Assembly (NCBI GenBank): GCA_963920635.1
Contig: OY987298.1
Location: 130,891,735-130,955,734 of the forward strand
Length of the DNA stretch: 64,000 bases
Direction of reading: 5' to 3'
From: Pseudeuparius sepicola
Taxonomy: Eukaryota; Arthropoda; Insecta; Coleoptera; Anthribidae
The notes beneath the pieces were generated by a model that was not told the origin of the DNA, did no database searches, and saw nothing but the letters and a program-made list of their open reading frames with translations. The position numbers and the translations under genes are program-made. Of this stretch, positions 32,772 to 44,049 are shown one piece after another (the stretch's first letter is position 1; each line of letters opens with the position of its first letter).

Positions 32772-33040
32772 GGTCTAGTCTAGTCTGCTTACTCAATCGG
32801 TGAAGGAAGACTAAGACCCCACGGTCTTATTACCAGCGGACTGGGACTAGGCGGTGAGATACCGGCTCCCAGCGCCATCTATCGGTGGTCCGGGCGGACA
32901 CATTTGAACTAGCGACCGCCGATTAGATGCGTCCGTGGTGCCCTCGGTTGGCGGTTCGGACGGACTTACTGATGACGCGAATCGACGATTGCGGATTATG
33001 ATTTCGCGGTGAGATGTAGTCGGAAAATCGGGGAGAAAAG
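32772..33040. other. GC-rich block right of the mariner palindrome
   Basis: The block starts directly at the TA border with GGTCTAGTCTAGTCTGCTTA and continues with GGGACTAGGCGGTGAGATAC and CGCCATCTATCGGTGG. No frame is open across it. It may be the continuation of the GC-rich region at 29,600-29,978. Confidence 0.35.
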
Positions 33041-33855
33041 CGTTGGCAACTTTGTTAAAAACTGTGATTGATGGAAAAATAAGAAAAGCGCGGTAACTTC
33101 GTTACAGTATTTTTGGTTTTAAACACTGTTCTGACATTAAAAAGATTGCCTATGTATTTTTATTATTAGTCCAGGAATATAAAGAATAATTAAATTTACT
33201 GGTCGGTCCACTAGATTTATTTCTCTAATTCAATTGGCATTGTTGTTTCGTTGGCAATCCAGAAGAAGCTTGCTCCACAAATTAAATAAATAAAGAAGTT
33301 TCGATAATAGTTTACTTACTTACCAAGTACTTACTCAAAACTGGCATATATGTCGTATTTTTTAATTTTCTATTGATTTAAAAAAATTAGACAGTCCTGC
33401 ATTCCTGGCGAAAGTACCTTTAAAATTATGGTAGTTCCGCATGTAAGATTAAGGTAGAGAGTGGTAGAGGACAGAGAAGTGAAGATGGCCAAAAAATCTT
33501 TACGAAATTAGATAAGATTGGATGAGAGTTACATCACCTTGAGAAAGGGACATACAGTGGTCACAGTGGACTATTTCCAGATGTCAGAGTTGTGCTTGGC
33601 AACAAAGGAAGGGATCCCACCAGGACCTGATGTTCGCTTATTTTTCATTTTTTGGCTGCCATATCAATTTCTTATTCAAAGATGTTCCTAAATATCAGTC
33701 GTTGAGTGACAAGTGATAGTGGTTGGTGGACAAGTAATTCTCATTGTCACCCATATTGAAGCACTGATAATGCTACTTGCCCCAAGTTCATGTGTCTTAT
33801 TACTTTTCGAGACAACTCTTGAGAGAACCGAAACTGAAACAGCCTGTATGCTTAG
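33041..33855. other. Spacer, nothing recognised
   Basis: Mixed sequence without inverted repeats. The stretch 33,440-33,640 contains decayed, purine-rich text resembling old coding DNA (GATGAGAGTTACATCACCTT and GGGACCTGATGTTCG-like phrases), but no family could be assigned. Confidence 0.35.
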
Positions 33856-33859
33856 GTAA

Positions 33860-34140
33860 TAAGCATGGACATCCCGTCGGACCCATCGACGTGTGAAACG
33901 AAGAATCGGGCAGGGCTTCGACCAAATTTTCCGCCAGCCCTCCGCCCTAATAAACCATATTGATGGCGTGCAACTTTAATTTGACTTTCCATTTGTTCCG
34001 CCGCCGGCGCTTGTTGGATTCCTCGTCGCACCTCACCCCGGATCACGATTTACTGTTTTTGACGCGAGGCTCAGCCACCTTTACAGACGGATCAGAAAAT
34101 GATTGGAAAATCAGCCCTGTATGGCGGGTTATGGGAAAAT
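33860..34140. other. GC-rich non-coding block
   Basis: Frames of 60-64 codons exist on both strands and overlap, and neither peptide is recognisable. The block contains TGTTCCGCCGCCGGCGCTTG and a CATCGACGTGTGAAACG phrase. Possible conserved non-coding element. Confidence 0.3.
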
Positions 34141-34149
34141 AATTGTTAG

Positions 34150-35409
34150 GTGTAGCAAACTGGGTGGAAGGGCCATGGTTTTTTTATCAATTCGATCATT
34201 TCGACTTTTCTTCTAGCTCATTGTGTGACTCACCGTCACCACAAATTATCATAATATAGTGCTCCCAGGTAGCTCGTTTATTTTCTTTACTGCCGCCTAA
34301 TAGACACTACTATTAAAAGTTGTTATTCTAGAATGGAACTGGGAAGAAGATGCAGAGGTACTTCCAGAAATACAAACCTCTTCCAGTTCTTGAAGGGTAT
34401 AGTCGTGGTACAACCCAGTCTCAGTCGCTAAACGTAATAAAATCACAAAATTATGGAGGAATTTAGAACCATATAAGCAGCTGCATTAGACTTAAACATT
34501 ATCTCCTCTGGTGTTTGCAGGACGATTAGTAATCATGACGCATGAGGTTCAACTCCAGAAAACTCGATATTCCTTACACTGATGCAAATTCTTTAAAGAG
34601 ACAGTTTCTCATGAGTATAATAATCTTTTGAGTGAACCACTTACCAGTGTTCCTGTTAGCGGCTTGTACCCTTAGAACATGCGAGTTATCTAAAGCGAGA
34701 CTACCCAATTTATTTCTATTCACTAATATAGGGAAGTAAATGTAAAATTAGTCACTATTATTGAAGAAAATCCAAAATGCAAAATGCAAAGCACATCCCA
34801 AGTAACACAACAATATTTTATAAGGGCTGTAAGGATGTTATACAGAAAATACTGGCGACTAATTGGTGGTTACAGAAACGTTGTTCCGGCTTTAATAAAA
34901 CACTTAGGTATACTCAATAGGCACAGGTTTATAAAAGCAAATTAGTTTTTAAAGGTATTATTTTGAATGTCGTATGTGGCAGCTAAGGTATCATTTGATA
35001 CATTTATAAAAAACACATTTGTTTTATTAAAGTGGCAAAGCAGAGGTTTACAATTTTTTTATAAAACAAAATAGTTTATAAATGCATTTCAAAACTATTA
35101 CCAAATTGCTTTGAATTTGCATTTTATGCTTGTTTATAAAGCCTTCTTAAGCATTATTTTGCTCTATATTGCAAATAATAGAATAATATCCTTTTATCTA
35201 AGACCAAACATGACACTTAAGTATACCAAATAGTAAAAGTCCTGAATTAAAACTGCGTTCCTGGGTTCTGGCGAAGCAAAATTTACTGTTAATATTAGAT
35301 AATATAAAAAAATAACAACGCGCCTCACTTTAAATCAAGATTGGCCCTACATAAATATGTAATATAATCTTGGGTATATTATTCCACTGTTGCCAGATAT
35401 TAATTATGA
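34150..35409. other. AT-rich spacer with TTTATAAA-rich region
   Basis: From about 34,800 to 35,200 the sequence is dense in TTTATAAA and ATTTTATAA phrases with partly mirrored context, starting with CCCAAGTAACACAACAATAT. This could be a decayed miniature element, but I could not define two matching ends. No coding region was seen. Confidence 0.35.
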
Positions 35410-35417
35410 TTTTAGAC

Positions 35418-35538
35418 AGTGGCGGCTCGTGAGTATTTGTGCAAATTGTTAATATGAATTTGTGTTAACTAGGGTCGATGACGGCATGGTCGGTGGTAGG
35501 GCCATGGCACCTTGGCCCTACTACACGAGCCGCCCCTG
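35418..35538. mobile_element. 121-bp hAT-like miniature element
   Basis: The ends CAGTGGCGGCTCGTG and CACGAGCCGCCCCTG are inverted copies with one difference. Flanking 8-mers ATTTTAGA (35,410-35,417) and TTTTTAGA (35,539-35,546) match at seven of eight bases, the expected length for a hAT-type target duplication. CAG...CTG termini also fit that superfamily. It has no coding capacity. A second internal hairpin involves GGTAGGGCCATGG and CCTTGGCCCTAC. Confidence 0.75.
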
Positions 35539-35963
35539 TTTTTAGAGCTAGAGAACTCTTTTTATATAGAAGTTGTAGGGGCCCAAACTACTTTAAGGCG
35601 GTCTTGGAAATTATATAAGTCGTCTCATATACGATAACCAACGCAAAGCCGATAAAGTATCATTTAGCTTTTCAACTTCATTGCGGAATTGTTACCCATA
35701 ACAACATAACCTTTCAATACGAGAAGTTTGATCGTTTTAAACAACAATAATATTTTATAATGTATACTGCGCTAAATTCCGATTAAAAAATAATATAATG
35801 TGTCCCCGGCACTGAAGTTCTTTTATATAACTCGCGTCATCGTGTTTAAAATATTGTTTTTTATTATATATTTTCTTATTATTATGAATATTGTCGGAAA
35901 TATCTATGTGGCGCAAATTTTAATTAGGTTTTTCACCACAGAAACTTGCACCAAACTGTTTAA

Positions 35964-36240
35964 ACACCTTTTCAAGTTGCCAGGGGAATTCATAAATGCC
36001 TAACATTAAAAGAACAAAGCTTTGAACGTTAAATCAAAAAATAACTTTCTGAAATTTTGGAGAATAAATCTCTTCTCGTTATCAAGTCAAAGTAAAATGA
36101 CCAAATAATAAATGTCAAGTTAAAGTGTCCAGACAACATAAACAATAGCCTAGCCATGCACCTGTCTGATATTGTACCCTGTGTTCTATCTAATTATCTG
36201 TATTAATTTCTATTTGAATCACTGGTAATCATATTTTACC
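35964..36240 (-). repeat. Second 3'-end fragment of the Penelope-like element
   Basis: This segment matches 28,749-29,020 in the same orientation. Shared phrases are TTCAAGTTG, AATTCATAAATGCCTAACAT, ATAAATGTCAAGT and CACCTGTCTGATATTGTACC with CTGTGTT. It covers the 3' untranslated part and only the last codons of the frame. It is a strongly 5'-truncated insertion, as is common for retroelements. Confidence 0.75.
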
Positions 36241-36329
36241 GAACCTAGTTTTCGTTAGGAAATAGGAAAAATAAAAATTTTAGTAAACAAGCTATATAAC
36301 CGAACTTGATCAAACACATAAAAATGTTT

Positions 36330-36790
36330 TATCTTCGACGGAATCTCGTTCTCGCTCTACTGACTCCTACATTTCCCATCCACACTTTTCCCCGACCAAA
36401 ACTTCGACCACGCCCTGGCCCTGCAACCGACCGCAATCTCCCAATAACTCCATTATAAGTTCCGGGTGCGCCGCCAATTTTTGCCGCCCTAAATTAACGT
36501 CGAATTAAAATATCTGGCGCGGCAGTTCCGGGAGTCCCGGCGGGTGATTTGTCGGCGCCGATAATGGGATTTCGGTGTACCGGTCCGGACACCGGAAACC
36601 GGCCCCGGAACTCCGGAAAAATATGGCGCGCCCGGAGTTATGGTTGGCGGGGGAGCGCTTCGGCGGTCGCCTCCGATGCGACCCGTTATTTCGGTTCGAC
36701 AGTTTACCAGATTTGGTGCAGTGCATACGGGAGATTCGTCTTGTGAGAAAGGCTTCCTGAAACAAGGTATCTGCGCTAGCCCTTCCACAA
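36330..36790. other. GC-rich, CG-dense non-coding block
   Basis: The most GC-rich stretch of the window (CCGGTCCGGACACCGGAAACC, GGCGGTCGCCTCCGATGCG). Frames of 60-118 codons are open on both strands at once, the usual effect of high GC rather than coding. Several CCGGAACTCCGG-like local palindromes are present. It could be a promoter-like CG-rich region or a conserved element; no TATA or start codon context supports a gene. Confidence 0.35.
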
Positions 36791-37149
36791 TAGCAGTTCG
36801 ATTTACATTTGGCTAGCGCTTGCAATAACTTGCACCCGCCAGGATTTTTACAGTGGCCCATATAATGGGGAACTTGAACATTTTTTTTTATTTCTTTAAT
36901 ATATTTGCCTATCTATGTAAAGACCACATACTAAATATCAGCCTTCAAATCGCAATATTTAATTTGCAATAAATAAATAAACTTGTGACCGTAAGACCGC
37001 ATGCTATTCTTTTCAAACGACACGAAAAGCGCGGGAATCTCCGATGAAATTTGATCGAAGGCGGGAATGGTCGTGACGATACGCTGCTCGATCGATGGAA
37101 AGGCAGTGACAGGAGTGACAGCTACACATTATTAGAGAAGGGAGAATGG

Positions 37150-37290
37150 AAATTGAACGTTAAAATAAACAGTGCGGCGACCCATTTCCAGAGGACTCTG
37201 TGGTCAAAAATAAGAAGCACCCAACCTACAAGTCACTTCTTTAACTGGCCACGGGTGCCGGGTTCAATCCCACACGAAGCCCAAGTTTTT
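37150..37290 (+). other. Possible tRNA-like remnant (B-box only)
   Basis: GGGTTCAATCCCACACGAAG resembles the internal B-box and T-arm of a tRNA gene and is followed by a T-run. The upstream part does not contain a good A-box at the right distance, and the T-stem pairs poorly. It may be a decayed SINE head, or chance. Confidence 0.2.
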
Positions 37291-37499
37291 TTATTTTTTT
37301 TATTATCACTGCATTCTACCTCCTATACACTGTATCATTTTTAGTAATAATTGGACAATATATGTAATTGTCGGTAGCAGGACAGAGGAATGTAATACAT
37401 TCCTCGATGGGTATAAGCTCTTTTTGGCTTTTTGGATAATATTAAGGCCCAAGGCGTTAAAGAACCGCCTCGGCCAAAAAAGTGCCCTTACGCATCTCG

Positions 37500-38780
37500 C
37501 AAATAACTATTTATAACAGCACACATTTTTCGTACGTTATCAACAATATCAAGGCTGAGACGGATAGACAAGGATAGTACGTTCTTGTTGCTCTTTCTAA
37601 ACAAAGAGGGCTGCCTTACATGTGCTGCCCATATATTAGTTTATACATGGTGCTGCGGCCCACCAGAGGTGCTACCACCAACGAACTGTTTGACGTCACA
37701 ACAAAGGACGGCGCGTTACAAGAATGATTTGAATCTTGCAGTTTTGAATTGCTTACATTTATTACATAGAAATAAAAAAAATATTTTTTTGTGAACTGTG
37801 GTTTATTAAATGGCAATAACTTACGTTTGTGAGTAATATTTTTTCAAATTTCATTTTTGTGCAAGTTCCCCATTCGTATGAATTTTGTGTTTGATTGAGA
37901 ACATAAAAATAGTAGTCCAATAAAATAGCAACAAATTTAGTTCATTAATAAATACATATTACATTATTTGAAAATTAGTAAAAATTTTATTTCGGATTAT
38001 AGGTATAGAGGTACCTACATAAAGTCTATTTACCTCAGATGAAAGAACCGCTTTGCGTAGTGAGACGTCAGACCAAATCTCGCTTGCTGCGATTCGGCCT
38101 GTTGGTTAACGACGGCGACGAGCCGTTATACAAGTGCAATATAGGCATGCAAATGTTTATATTGATTTTATCTTTGAAATAAATATACTATAGACCCTGT
38201 TAAGTACCGAACAAAACATCCATGAAATGGCCGCCACGACTTTGCTGACACACTCTTGTTCTTTGTTCTTTGGGTGTTCATTCCTAGAATGACGCGTCGA
38301 ATTCGTCTTTCAGCTCATTTATTGATGCTGGGTGATGGGAATATGCGCAAGACTTAATTCACATAAAACTACCACTAAAGGAGGTGAAATCACACCACCT
38401 CCGTGGCCACTGGCCATGCTATGGTTGTCATTGCGGAGGATACACGGTCCAAAAATCTCTCTCGCAACAACTATGGATTGTTTCTTATAGGCCACAGTAA
38501 CTCTCGTATCAAGTTGCTGACATTTTGTGTGTCGGCATTAGTCGGTATGCATATAACTCTGATTCATGAGGAGATTTAAACTGACATTGTTGATGCTTTT
38601 TATGGGCTGAGTTTTATTCAACATTCCACTGCAACATCTTTCAAACGCGAAATATGGAACACACTCTACTTATAATATGGCACAAAACATAATTGCATAT
38701 AGGGAGTTGACATTTCGTACTCCGTAACTTTCAGTAGCTTAATATGTTCCCTGACCGAGCTAGAATTTCCCAGATTCTAG
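37500..38780. other. Spacer, nothing recognised
   Basis: AT-rich DNA with a mixed segment at 38,040-38,110 and 38,210-38,560. A 19-bp palindrome AGGAATGTAATACATTCCT lies just before, at about 37,386-37,404. No gene was seen. Confidence 0.4.
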
Positions 38781-38789
38781 GAAAACTCG

Positions 38790-39035
38790 GTAATGGCATA
38801 CCCGGCAAACCCGAAATTCTACCCTGACTGAAAGTTTAATCAGGATCCCAACAAAAAACTAAATTCTGGGGGCCCGCAGCCGAAGAAATTGCACCTAATG
38901 ATGTCTCAACACAATCTACACACACCCGACGATGTATCTCGAACTGGGAATTGTAGCAGTTAAATTGCATTAATCTTCTAATATGCCTAACTTTCAGTTC
39001 AGTCCGCTTCCGGCGAGGTAAATAGAAAGACGAGG
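38790..39035. repeat. GC-richer block, copy 1 (pair with 42,424-42,662)
   Basis: Direct alignment with 42,424-42,662 shows the same series of phrases: CCCGGCAAACCCGAAATTC or relative, GAAATTGCACC, ACAATCTACACAC, GGGAATTGTAGCAGTT or relative, and TTCAG.CCGCTTCCGGCG with GTAAATAGAAAGA. The copies are diverged, with several small gaps and no common frame. The conservation of the last box (CCGCTTCCGGCG..GTAAATAGAAAGA) is the strongest. Confidence 0.55.
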
Positions 39036-39194
39036 CATTTATGGAAATAAAGTTACATGGAAAAATTATGTGGGGTCTCCTTTATCACCATTCATAAGCA
39101 ATTTCATTCATGGAAGATTTTGAACAAAATGTTTGCTGGAGATATTCATCATATGGGATGGGAACATGGGGTAGATGAATTAAATTCATTATTA

Positions 39195-39603
39195 TACAGT
39201 GTGGATAGAAATTGTGGAATATTGCTGTGATAGTTTCGCATTGTTCTGATTTTGGCATGGCTAACTTGATGTTAATACTTAGGTATTTTGAAAAACATTG
39301 CCAATAGCATAATAGAAAACTTAATTTTTTGTTTTTTTTTCTTATTCGACCCCATTAAAATTGTATTGTATCGTAATCAGATAGTTCCAATTTATCAATT
39401 TTCACCAAAAAAAAGTATATGGTGCCATTTAAAAAAATTAAATCGGTTACCATGGCAACCACATTTTTTTGTGCTACGAAAGATTGCTTGATATCACTAA
39501 ACGGGAAATAATTTCCCCTAACACTTTTATTAAAACATGTTTTTGATATGAGGAATATTTTAAGAAATATAAGCAATATTCCACAATTTCTATATACACT
39601 GTA
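39195..39603. mobile_element. 409-bp miniature element with TACAGTGT ends
   Basis: The terminal repeats of about 33 bp, TACAGTGT followed by AGAAATTGTGGAATATTGCT, are inverted at both ends with two differences. A TA precedes the left end, as expected for a mariner-type miniature element. The interior has no frame of interest, but it contains a perfect RFX X-box at 39,446-39,459. Confidence 0.75.
39446..39459. promoter_or_regulatory. Perfect RFX X-box motif
   Basis: GTTACCATGGCAAC fits the consensus GTNRCC-N(0-3)-RGYAAC bound by RFX factors, with both half-sites exact. It lies inside a miniature element, so copies of this family could spread the motif. Whether the site is used is unknown. Confidence 0.4.
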
Positions 39604-41400
39604 TTTTATAAACTCACAAAAACCTTCTGTTAAGTTTACCCTAAAAATGGAAAATAGTAATAAATTACCTTTCTTTGATGTTTCTATACTATAAAATCAA
39701 ATAGTATAGAAACTAGTGTCTATAGAAAACCAACAACACATAGGTACTAATAGTGTAACAATTTAGGTGTTACTTATAAATGCAACTACAAAATGTATTG
39801 AGAGAGCGAAATGCGGAGAGCAAGTTTTTTTTCTTGGAACCAGTTACGAGGCGATCAAATAAAACACCATGTTCTAAAAATCAGTTATATTTACAATTTG
39901 AGTCATTTGCATTAAATTGCCTTACAAAAGGAAGTTACAATTTGAGAATCATTTACGTAATTTAAACAGAAGTAAAAAACTAGAAAATTTTAAGTTAAGC
40001 AATCGCCTTAGTTTACACCACTGACGGAGATTTTAACTGCGACTTGATTCTGTCCTTTCGAGTTGGGTAAAAGTAATTCAGTCCGACACAGTACCTCACT
40101 CCATACTCGTGTAAGTCCGTGCTCAATGAGCGAGAACCAAACCAGACCACTTATAGCTGCAAGGCTGCAGTCTGCAGTGCCGACTAGCTGGGACGTGGGT
40201 CTTTGTTGTGGCTGGTGGATCTGTCGCTTAGCTGCACGTGACCAAACCAGAACTTGTGATGTTGCAGAAGGAGGTGTGGTGTAACAGCTTCGATGTGTCT
40301 GGTGAAGTCGAAAACCAAGCAGTACCCAATCTCGTGAGTCGAGAAAAAATTCAGACAACTAATATAGGCTATGTTGACTAATTTAATAATGCTATATTTA
40401 TAATTATTTAAAAAAACCTGTGCACAGAAATAGCGAAAATAATGCAAAATATTTACTTATATTTACTTGTAGAAATGTAATATACAATTTGAAACTAGAT
40501 ATTTAAAAGAAATCTAAACCTCAGACTAGGACAAGAGAATGATTTGTTTGTTTTTGATTAAAAGTTATATCGACACACACTTATATTATGTTCTCTGGGT
40601 AACAAAAACAAATTTAATGAAAGGGAAAATTTGTGATAATAGCAAAAAATCTGAGGTGACTTTACGTTACGTTCCTTCGGGGATCAGAGAGGTATCGTTG
40701 AAAATTAAAAAGGTTCAAAAATTTAAGATATGGAAATATGACCAGGTGCAAAACCCAGGCAGAAATCCAGAGGATAGCTCGTGTTCGTAGAACCTAGGTG
40801 AGTAGATATCTCAAGAAAATGGTACGAGAAATACGGCAAAAAAAGATAAATGAGATAAAATCTACTCACCAGGGCTTCCACGGACTTCCACGGCGCTCGA
40901 GCCCCTGCGGACTCCTGTGCTGGCTTAAAGAATGGTAAAATTTAAACGATACACTTTTGATCAAACCGCTAAATTAGGGTTGAAAAGTCGAAGAAAAAAA
41001 AAGGTGGCCAAGCCAAAAACACGATGCGAGCACCTCCAGAACGCAACGAAAAGTGTCTTGGGAACGAGAACTTGTCAGAACTTTTTGTGGTACGATATCC
41101 GGTTTTGAGATTATGGAACATTCTATCGGATTCTATAAACAACCCGCGAAAATGCTCAATAAAAAGGCACTATGAAAAAACTAAAATTTTGAATACAGCT
41201 TCCGTTGTGTTTGTGATTCGTACCACAAAATGTTTAGGTAGATGAATGACAAAATTGACACTTGACCGGGGAATTAACTGGAATCACAAATCACTTTAGT
41301 TAGATAAGTTTGATGTGATCGGAATAGTATCAGGTATTTATTTTCAAAAGTAAGCACAACAAATTAAAAGGTATTTTACACTAGCAAGCAATCAGAGGGA
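39604..41400. other. Spacer, nothing firmly recognised
   Basis: The segment 40,020-40,340 is GC-richer with frames open on both strands (up to 116 codons) but no recognisable motif. A short inverted pair TTTTGTGGTACGA/TCGTACCACAAAA lies at 41,084 and 41,218. If the candidate exon at 41,418-41,595 is real, this region is its downstream intron. Confidence 0.35.
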
Positions 41401-41417
41401 ATTATTTAGTTACATAC

Positions 41418-41595
41418 CTGAACTTCGGAATCTGGCTCGCCGACCCATATTCACACAACCACAAAATAGAGGAGTATTTGTTAAGGCAGACGTCTCCGCT
41501 AAAGCATCTCTGGAATTAAGGCCTCTTGCCAGCAACGATTGATACACATTTTTAATTATTTCTTTAGCATCAAGAGATAAATGCTTTCTTCTGAA
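41418..41595 (-). CDS. Candidate first exon, unknown protein
   Basis: On the minus strand an ATG at 41,595 opens a frame of about 59 codons. It ends at TTCAG followed by GTATGTAA, a good splice-donor match. The peptide begins MFRRKHLSLDAKEIIKNVYQ and continues with a SRDALAETSALTNTP segment. Its basic start, amphipathic KEIIKNVYQ helix and small-residue segment recall the N-terminal helix-turn-helix of mariner-type transposases in insects, but the resemblance is loose. No second exon was found within 1 kb. Alternatives are a chance frame or the 5' exon of an unrelated gene. Confidence 0.3.
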
Positions 41596-42423
41596 CATGA
41601 CACTAGATGACCCACTATCAGCACAAAGCGCAAGCACCAGAACGCCACACTATAACACTAAGACAAGACTAATACAACGCTGATACAATTAGCAATATTT
41701 ATAAGTATAAAAAATACCTGCTTAAAATTGTATTTATATTATGAATTACGGTTGCAGGTATAGCCTACCTTACCAGAGAATAATACGAGCCTCAAGAATG
41801 CGAGTAAAAAATTTCGAATGTAGCCAAACTTCCAAATAATTCTCTTTAGGAAATATAATAAACCAAAGCCATTACGCTAGTGCACCAGAATTGTACAGGT
41901 TTTTTGCGATCCGGCAACGCCTAGCAAGCCCAGTAAAGATTCATCCTGCAATCAGTATCCCAAGCTGAATATTTCTTAGAGCGACAGGCCGTCGTAAATA
42001 TCACGTACACTAGTCTTTGCCTCATAGCCGTGCGCGAAGGGAGACAATTTGAATTTTGCGGTGTTAGTAGTGGTTGTATAATGACCAGTGTCCGCGGAAA
42101 GAAGGCAACTAATAACGCTTTCAAATTACTTATTTTATCAGACTCCTCAACTGACTACCAAAATTTTCACCGCCGTTATTACCGACGCCTGTGGTGGCAG
42201 CAATTTTACGGCCTATTCCCGTGTTTTTTATTTTACTTCCCCTCTGCGTCTCTAGCGTTCTCTCCTATGTTTTACTATATATCTATATATACCTACTCCG
42301 ACCCTGTACGAAATTCGAGGCATTTTATGGTCAAAGAGATATAATGACCGTTTTATGGTAGGCAAAAGATCAACGGTATAAATGCGTACGTACTATACCT
42401 ATCTCTTGTCTACCTTTTCCAGG

Positions 42424-42662
42424 AAATCCCGGTAATATAGCAAACCCGAATTGATCTTTGAAAATGCTTAATCCAAGAGCCATGCAAAGATGAAATTCTG
42501 CCAGCCTAATAGCGAAATTGCACCTTAACGACGAACATTACAATCTACACACGCTCTGCCTGGAACCGGAAAATGTAAAAGTTGAACTGCAGAAATCGTA
42601 ATAACTTTAATTCAGCCCGCTTCCGGCGCGACGTAAATAGAAAGAGAAGTAATTTATTTTTA
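42424..42662. repeat. GC-richer block, copy 2 (pair with 38,790-39,035)
   Basis: It matches 38,790-39,035 in direct orientation (see that entry for the shared phrases). The block continues to about 42,830 with GC-rich sequence (GGGGCGTACGGAGGGCAGC) that has no counterpart beside copy 1. The frames on both strands over this region overlap and are not shared with the other copy. Confidence 0.55.
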
Positions 42663-43199
42663 AACGCTGGGGCGTACGGAGGGCAGCAGGCGACTCAATG
42701 GAAAATTTCATCTGCGGGAAAATTAAAGGGGAGGGCTTTTCATATTTCGCAAAAATTGCAGCTACTGCGCTCCGCTGGGAGAGGGGCCCTATATTAGGGT
42801 CCCCAATGCGACAGATAAGTGAATTAGAAGAGGATAAGAAACTCTCCATGTTACTAGGGAAATTGCTTTTTGGAGACAAAATTGATAATCAATAAAATAT
42901 CCAAGAAGACAATAGTTAATGGTAACTGAAAAGAGGCACACTTACGCATCCAGCAATCATCAAAATAATAACAGAACGCTTCCAAGATATCCCACGCCCT
43001 ATAGTAAAATGTTATTACCACAGTAATTTAGCCTTTAGAATTTTACTTTTTCATTAAATATACTTAATTAATTATTTCTTAATTAGTTTCCTTATTGCAT
43101 ATTTTCAAAAACCTTAGAACAGTCCAATACTAGAAATTAAAACAACCACCGGATCCCTCTTTCGAACTAGGTAAACGATTCTCGGTTATTCCCTGCAAA

Positions 43200-43560
43200 A
43201 TATATTGTGGGGCTTCCAAAAATTACTTTCGCAGTGTTCCCAAGGTACGGCTTTTAAAAGACTTCGCTGCAATAATTTATCTAGCTAGACAACAATCCCC
43301 AGAGGCTTAGAAAGAAGCGGGCGAAGCTAGCCGGAAGCAGTTACAGCCTCTAACCGAGATTCGTGTTATTGCACTTTGCTCCACACCAAAAATATACGGT
43401 CCGCTCTTCCTTCAAAAACACGTAAATCGGCAAATAGGACGTTATCCAGGCAGTAGCCGGCACTTTGATAATACCCAGAGTAATATTTATCGGAGATAAC
43501 ATTCATACTAAAACGTTAATGAGGTACTCAGTGAGATAGCGCTAGCTATGAGCGGACGGC
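43200..43560. other. Mixed GC-richer non-coding block
   Basis: This stretch includes GAAAGAAGCGGGCGAAGCTAG and CAGGCAGTAGCCGGCACTTT. No long frame and no inverted repeat. Possible conserved element; unproven. Confidence 0.25.
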
Positions 43561-43902
43561 TGCGTTTAATAGGCGTATTCTCTGGAAAGAATGCGGGTAT
43601 TAGCCATTTAGTCGTTAAGTGAAATGAATCATACCAGGGAATTACGAACCTTTTATGCTTGAAATGATACTTTGTACTCCCCGTTATGGATCTAGTTGTG
43701 CTATCAATGTTCGTCGTAAGTTCGCGTTTTGCCTTTAATCTGAATTTAACGCCTCCCCATTTCTTTTGGAAGTGTCTTTAGGAAGCTAAGTAGGCTCTAT
43801 TCTATATTAAGAAAATACAGTAGGTACTCATCAAATAGGAAAAAGTTCATATAATAGTGGATACCAAGAATCTTGAGCCCTGCGTCTAAATGGCGGCTGA
43901 CA

Positions 43903-44049
43903 ATGAATTTGTCAGGATTTTATGAAGACGATAAAAAAGACATGCTTTGGGAATGGCTGACTATATTAGCTCTTGCTGGTACAGGAAATAGATATATAAA
44001 AGCCAGTTTGGATAAAGAGGCCAATGCTATAAGAAATATCGAAACATGA
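43903..44049 (+). CDS. Short open frame of 48 codons, unknown
   Basis: I do not recognise it. An ATG at 43,903 opens a 48-codon frame starting MNLSGFYEDDKKDMLWEWL and ending at a TGA. The peptide has a balanced composition (acidic, tryptophan-containing start, LALAGTG middle), unlike the AT-driven chance peptides around it. There is no splice or promoter context. It may be a relic of an element gene or a chance frame. Confidence 0.15.
   Translation: MNLSGFYEDDKKDMLWEWLTILALAGTGNRYIKASLDKEANAIRNIET

Noticed and set aside
36489..36861. Frames of 99-118 codons in the most GC-rich block
   Set aside because: Both strands are open at once and peptides are proline/arginine-rich in the way expected from CG-dense DNA; no motif.
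37150..37290. tRNA gene at the GGGTTCAATCCC box
   Set aside because: There is no acceptable A-box, the T-stem pairs poorly and no cloverleaf can be drawn; kept only as a low-confidence remnant.
40008..40358. 116-codon minus-strand frame
   Set aside because: Opposite-strand frames overlap it and the peptide has no recognisable motif; nothing in the surroundings supports a gene.
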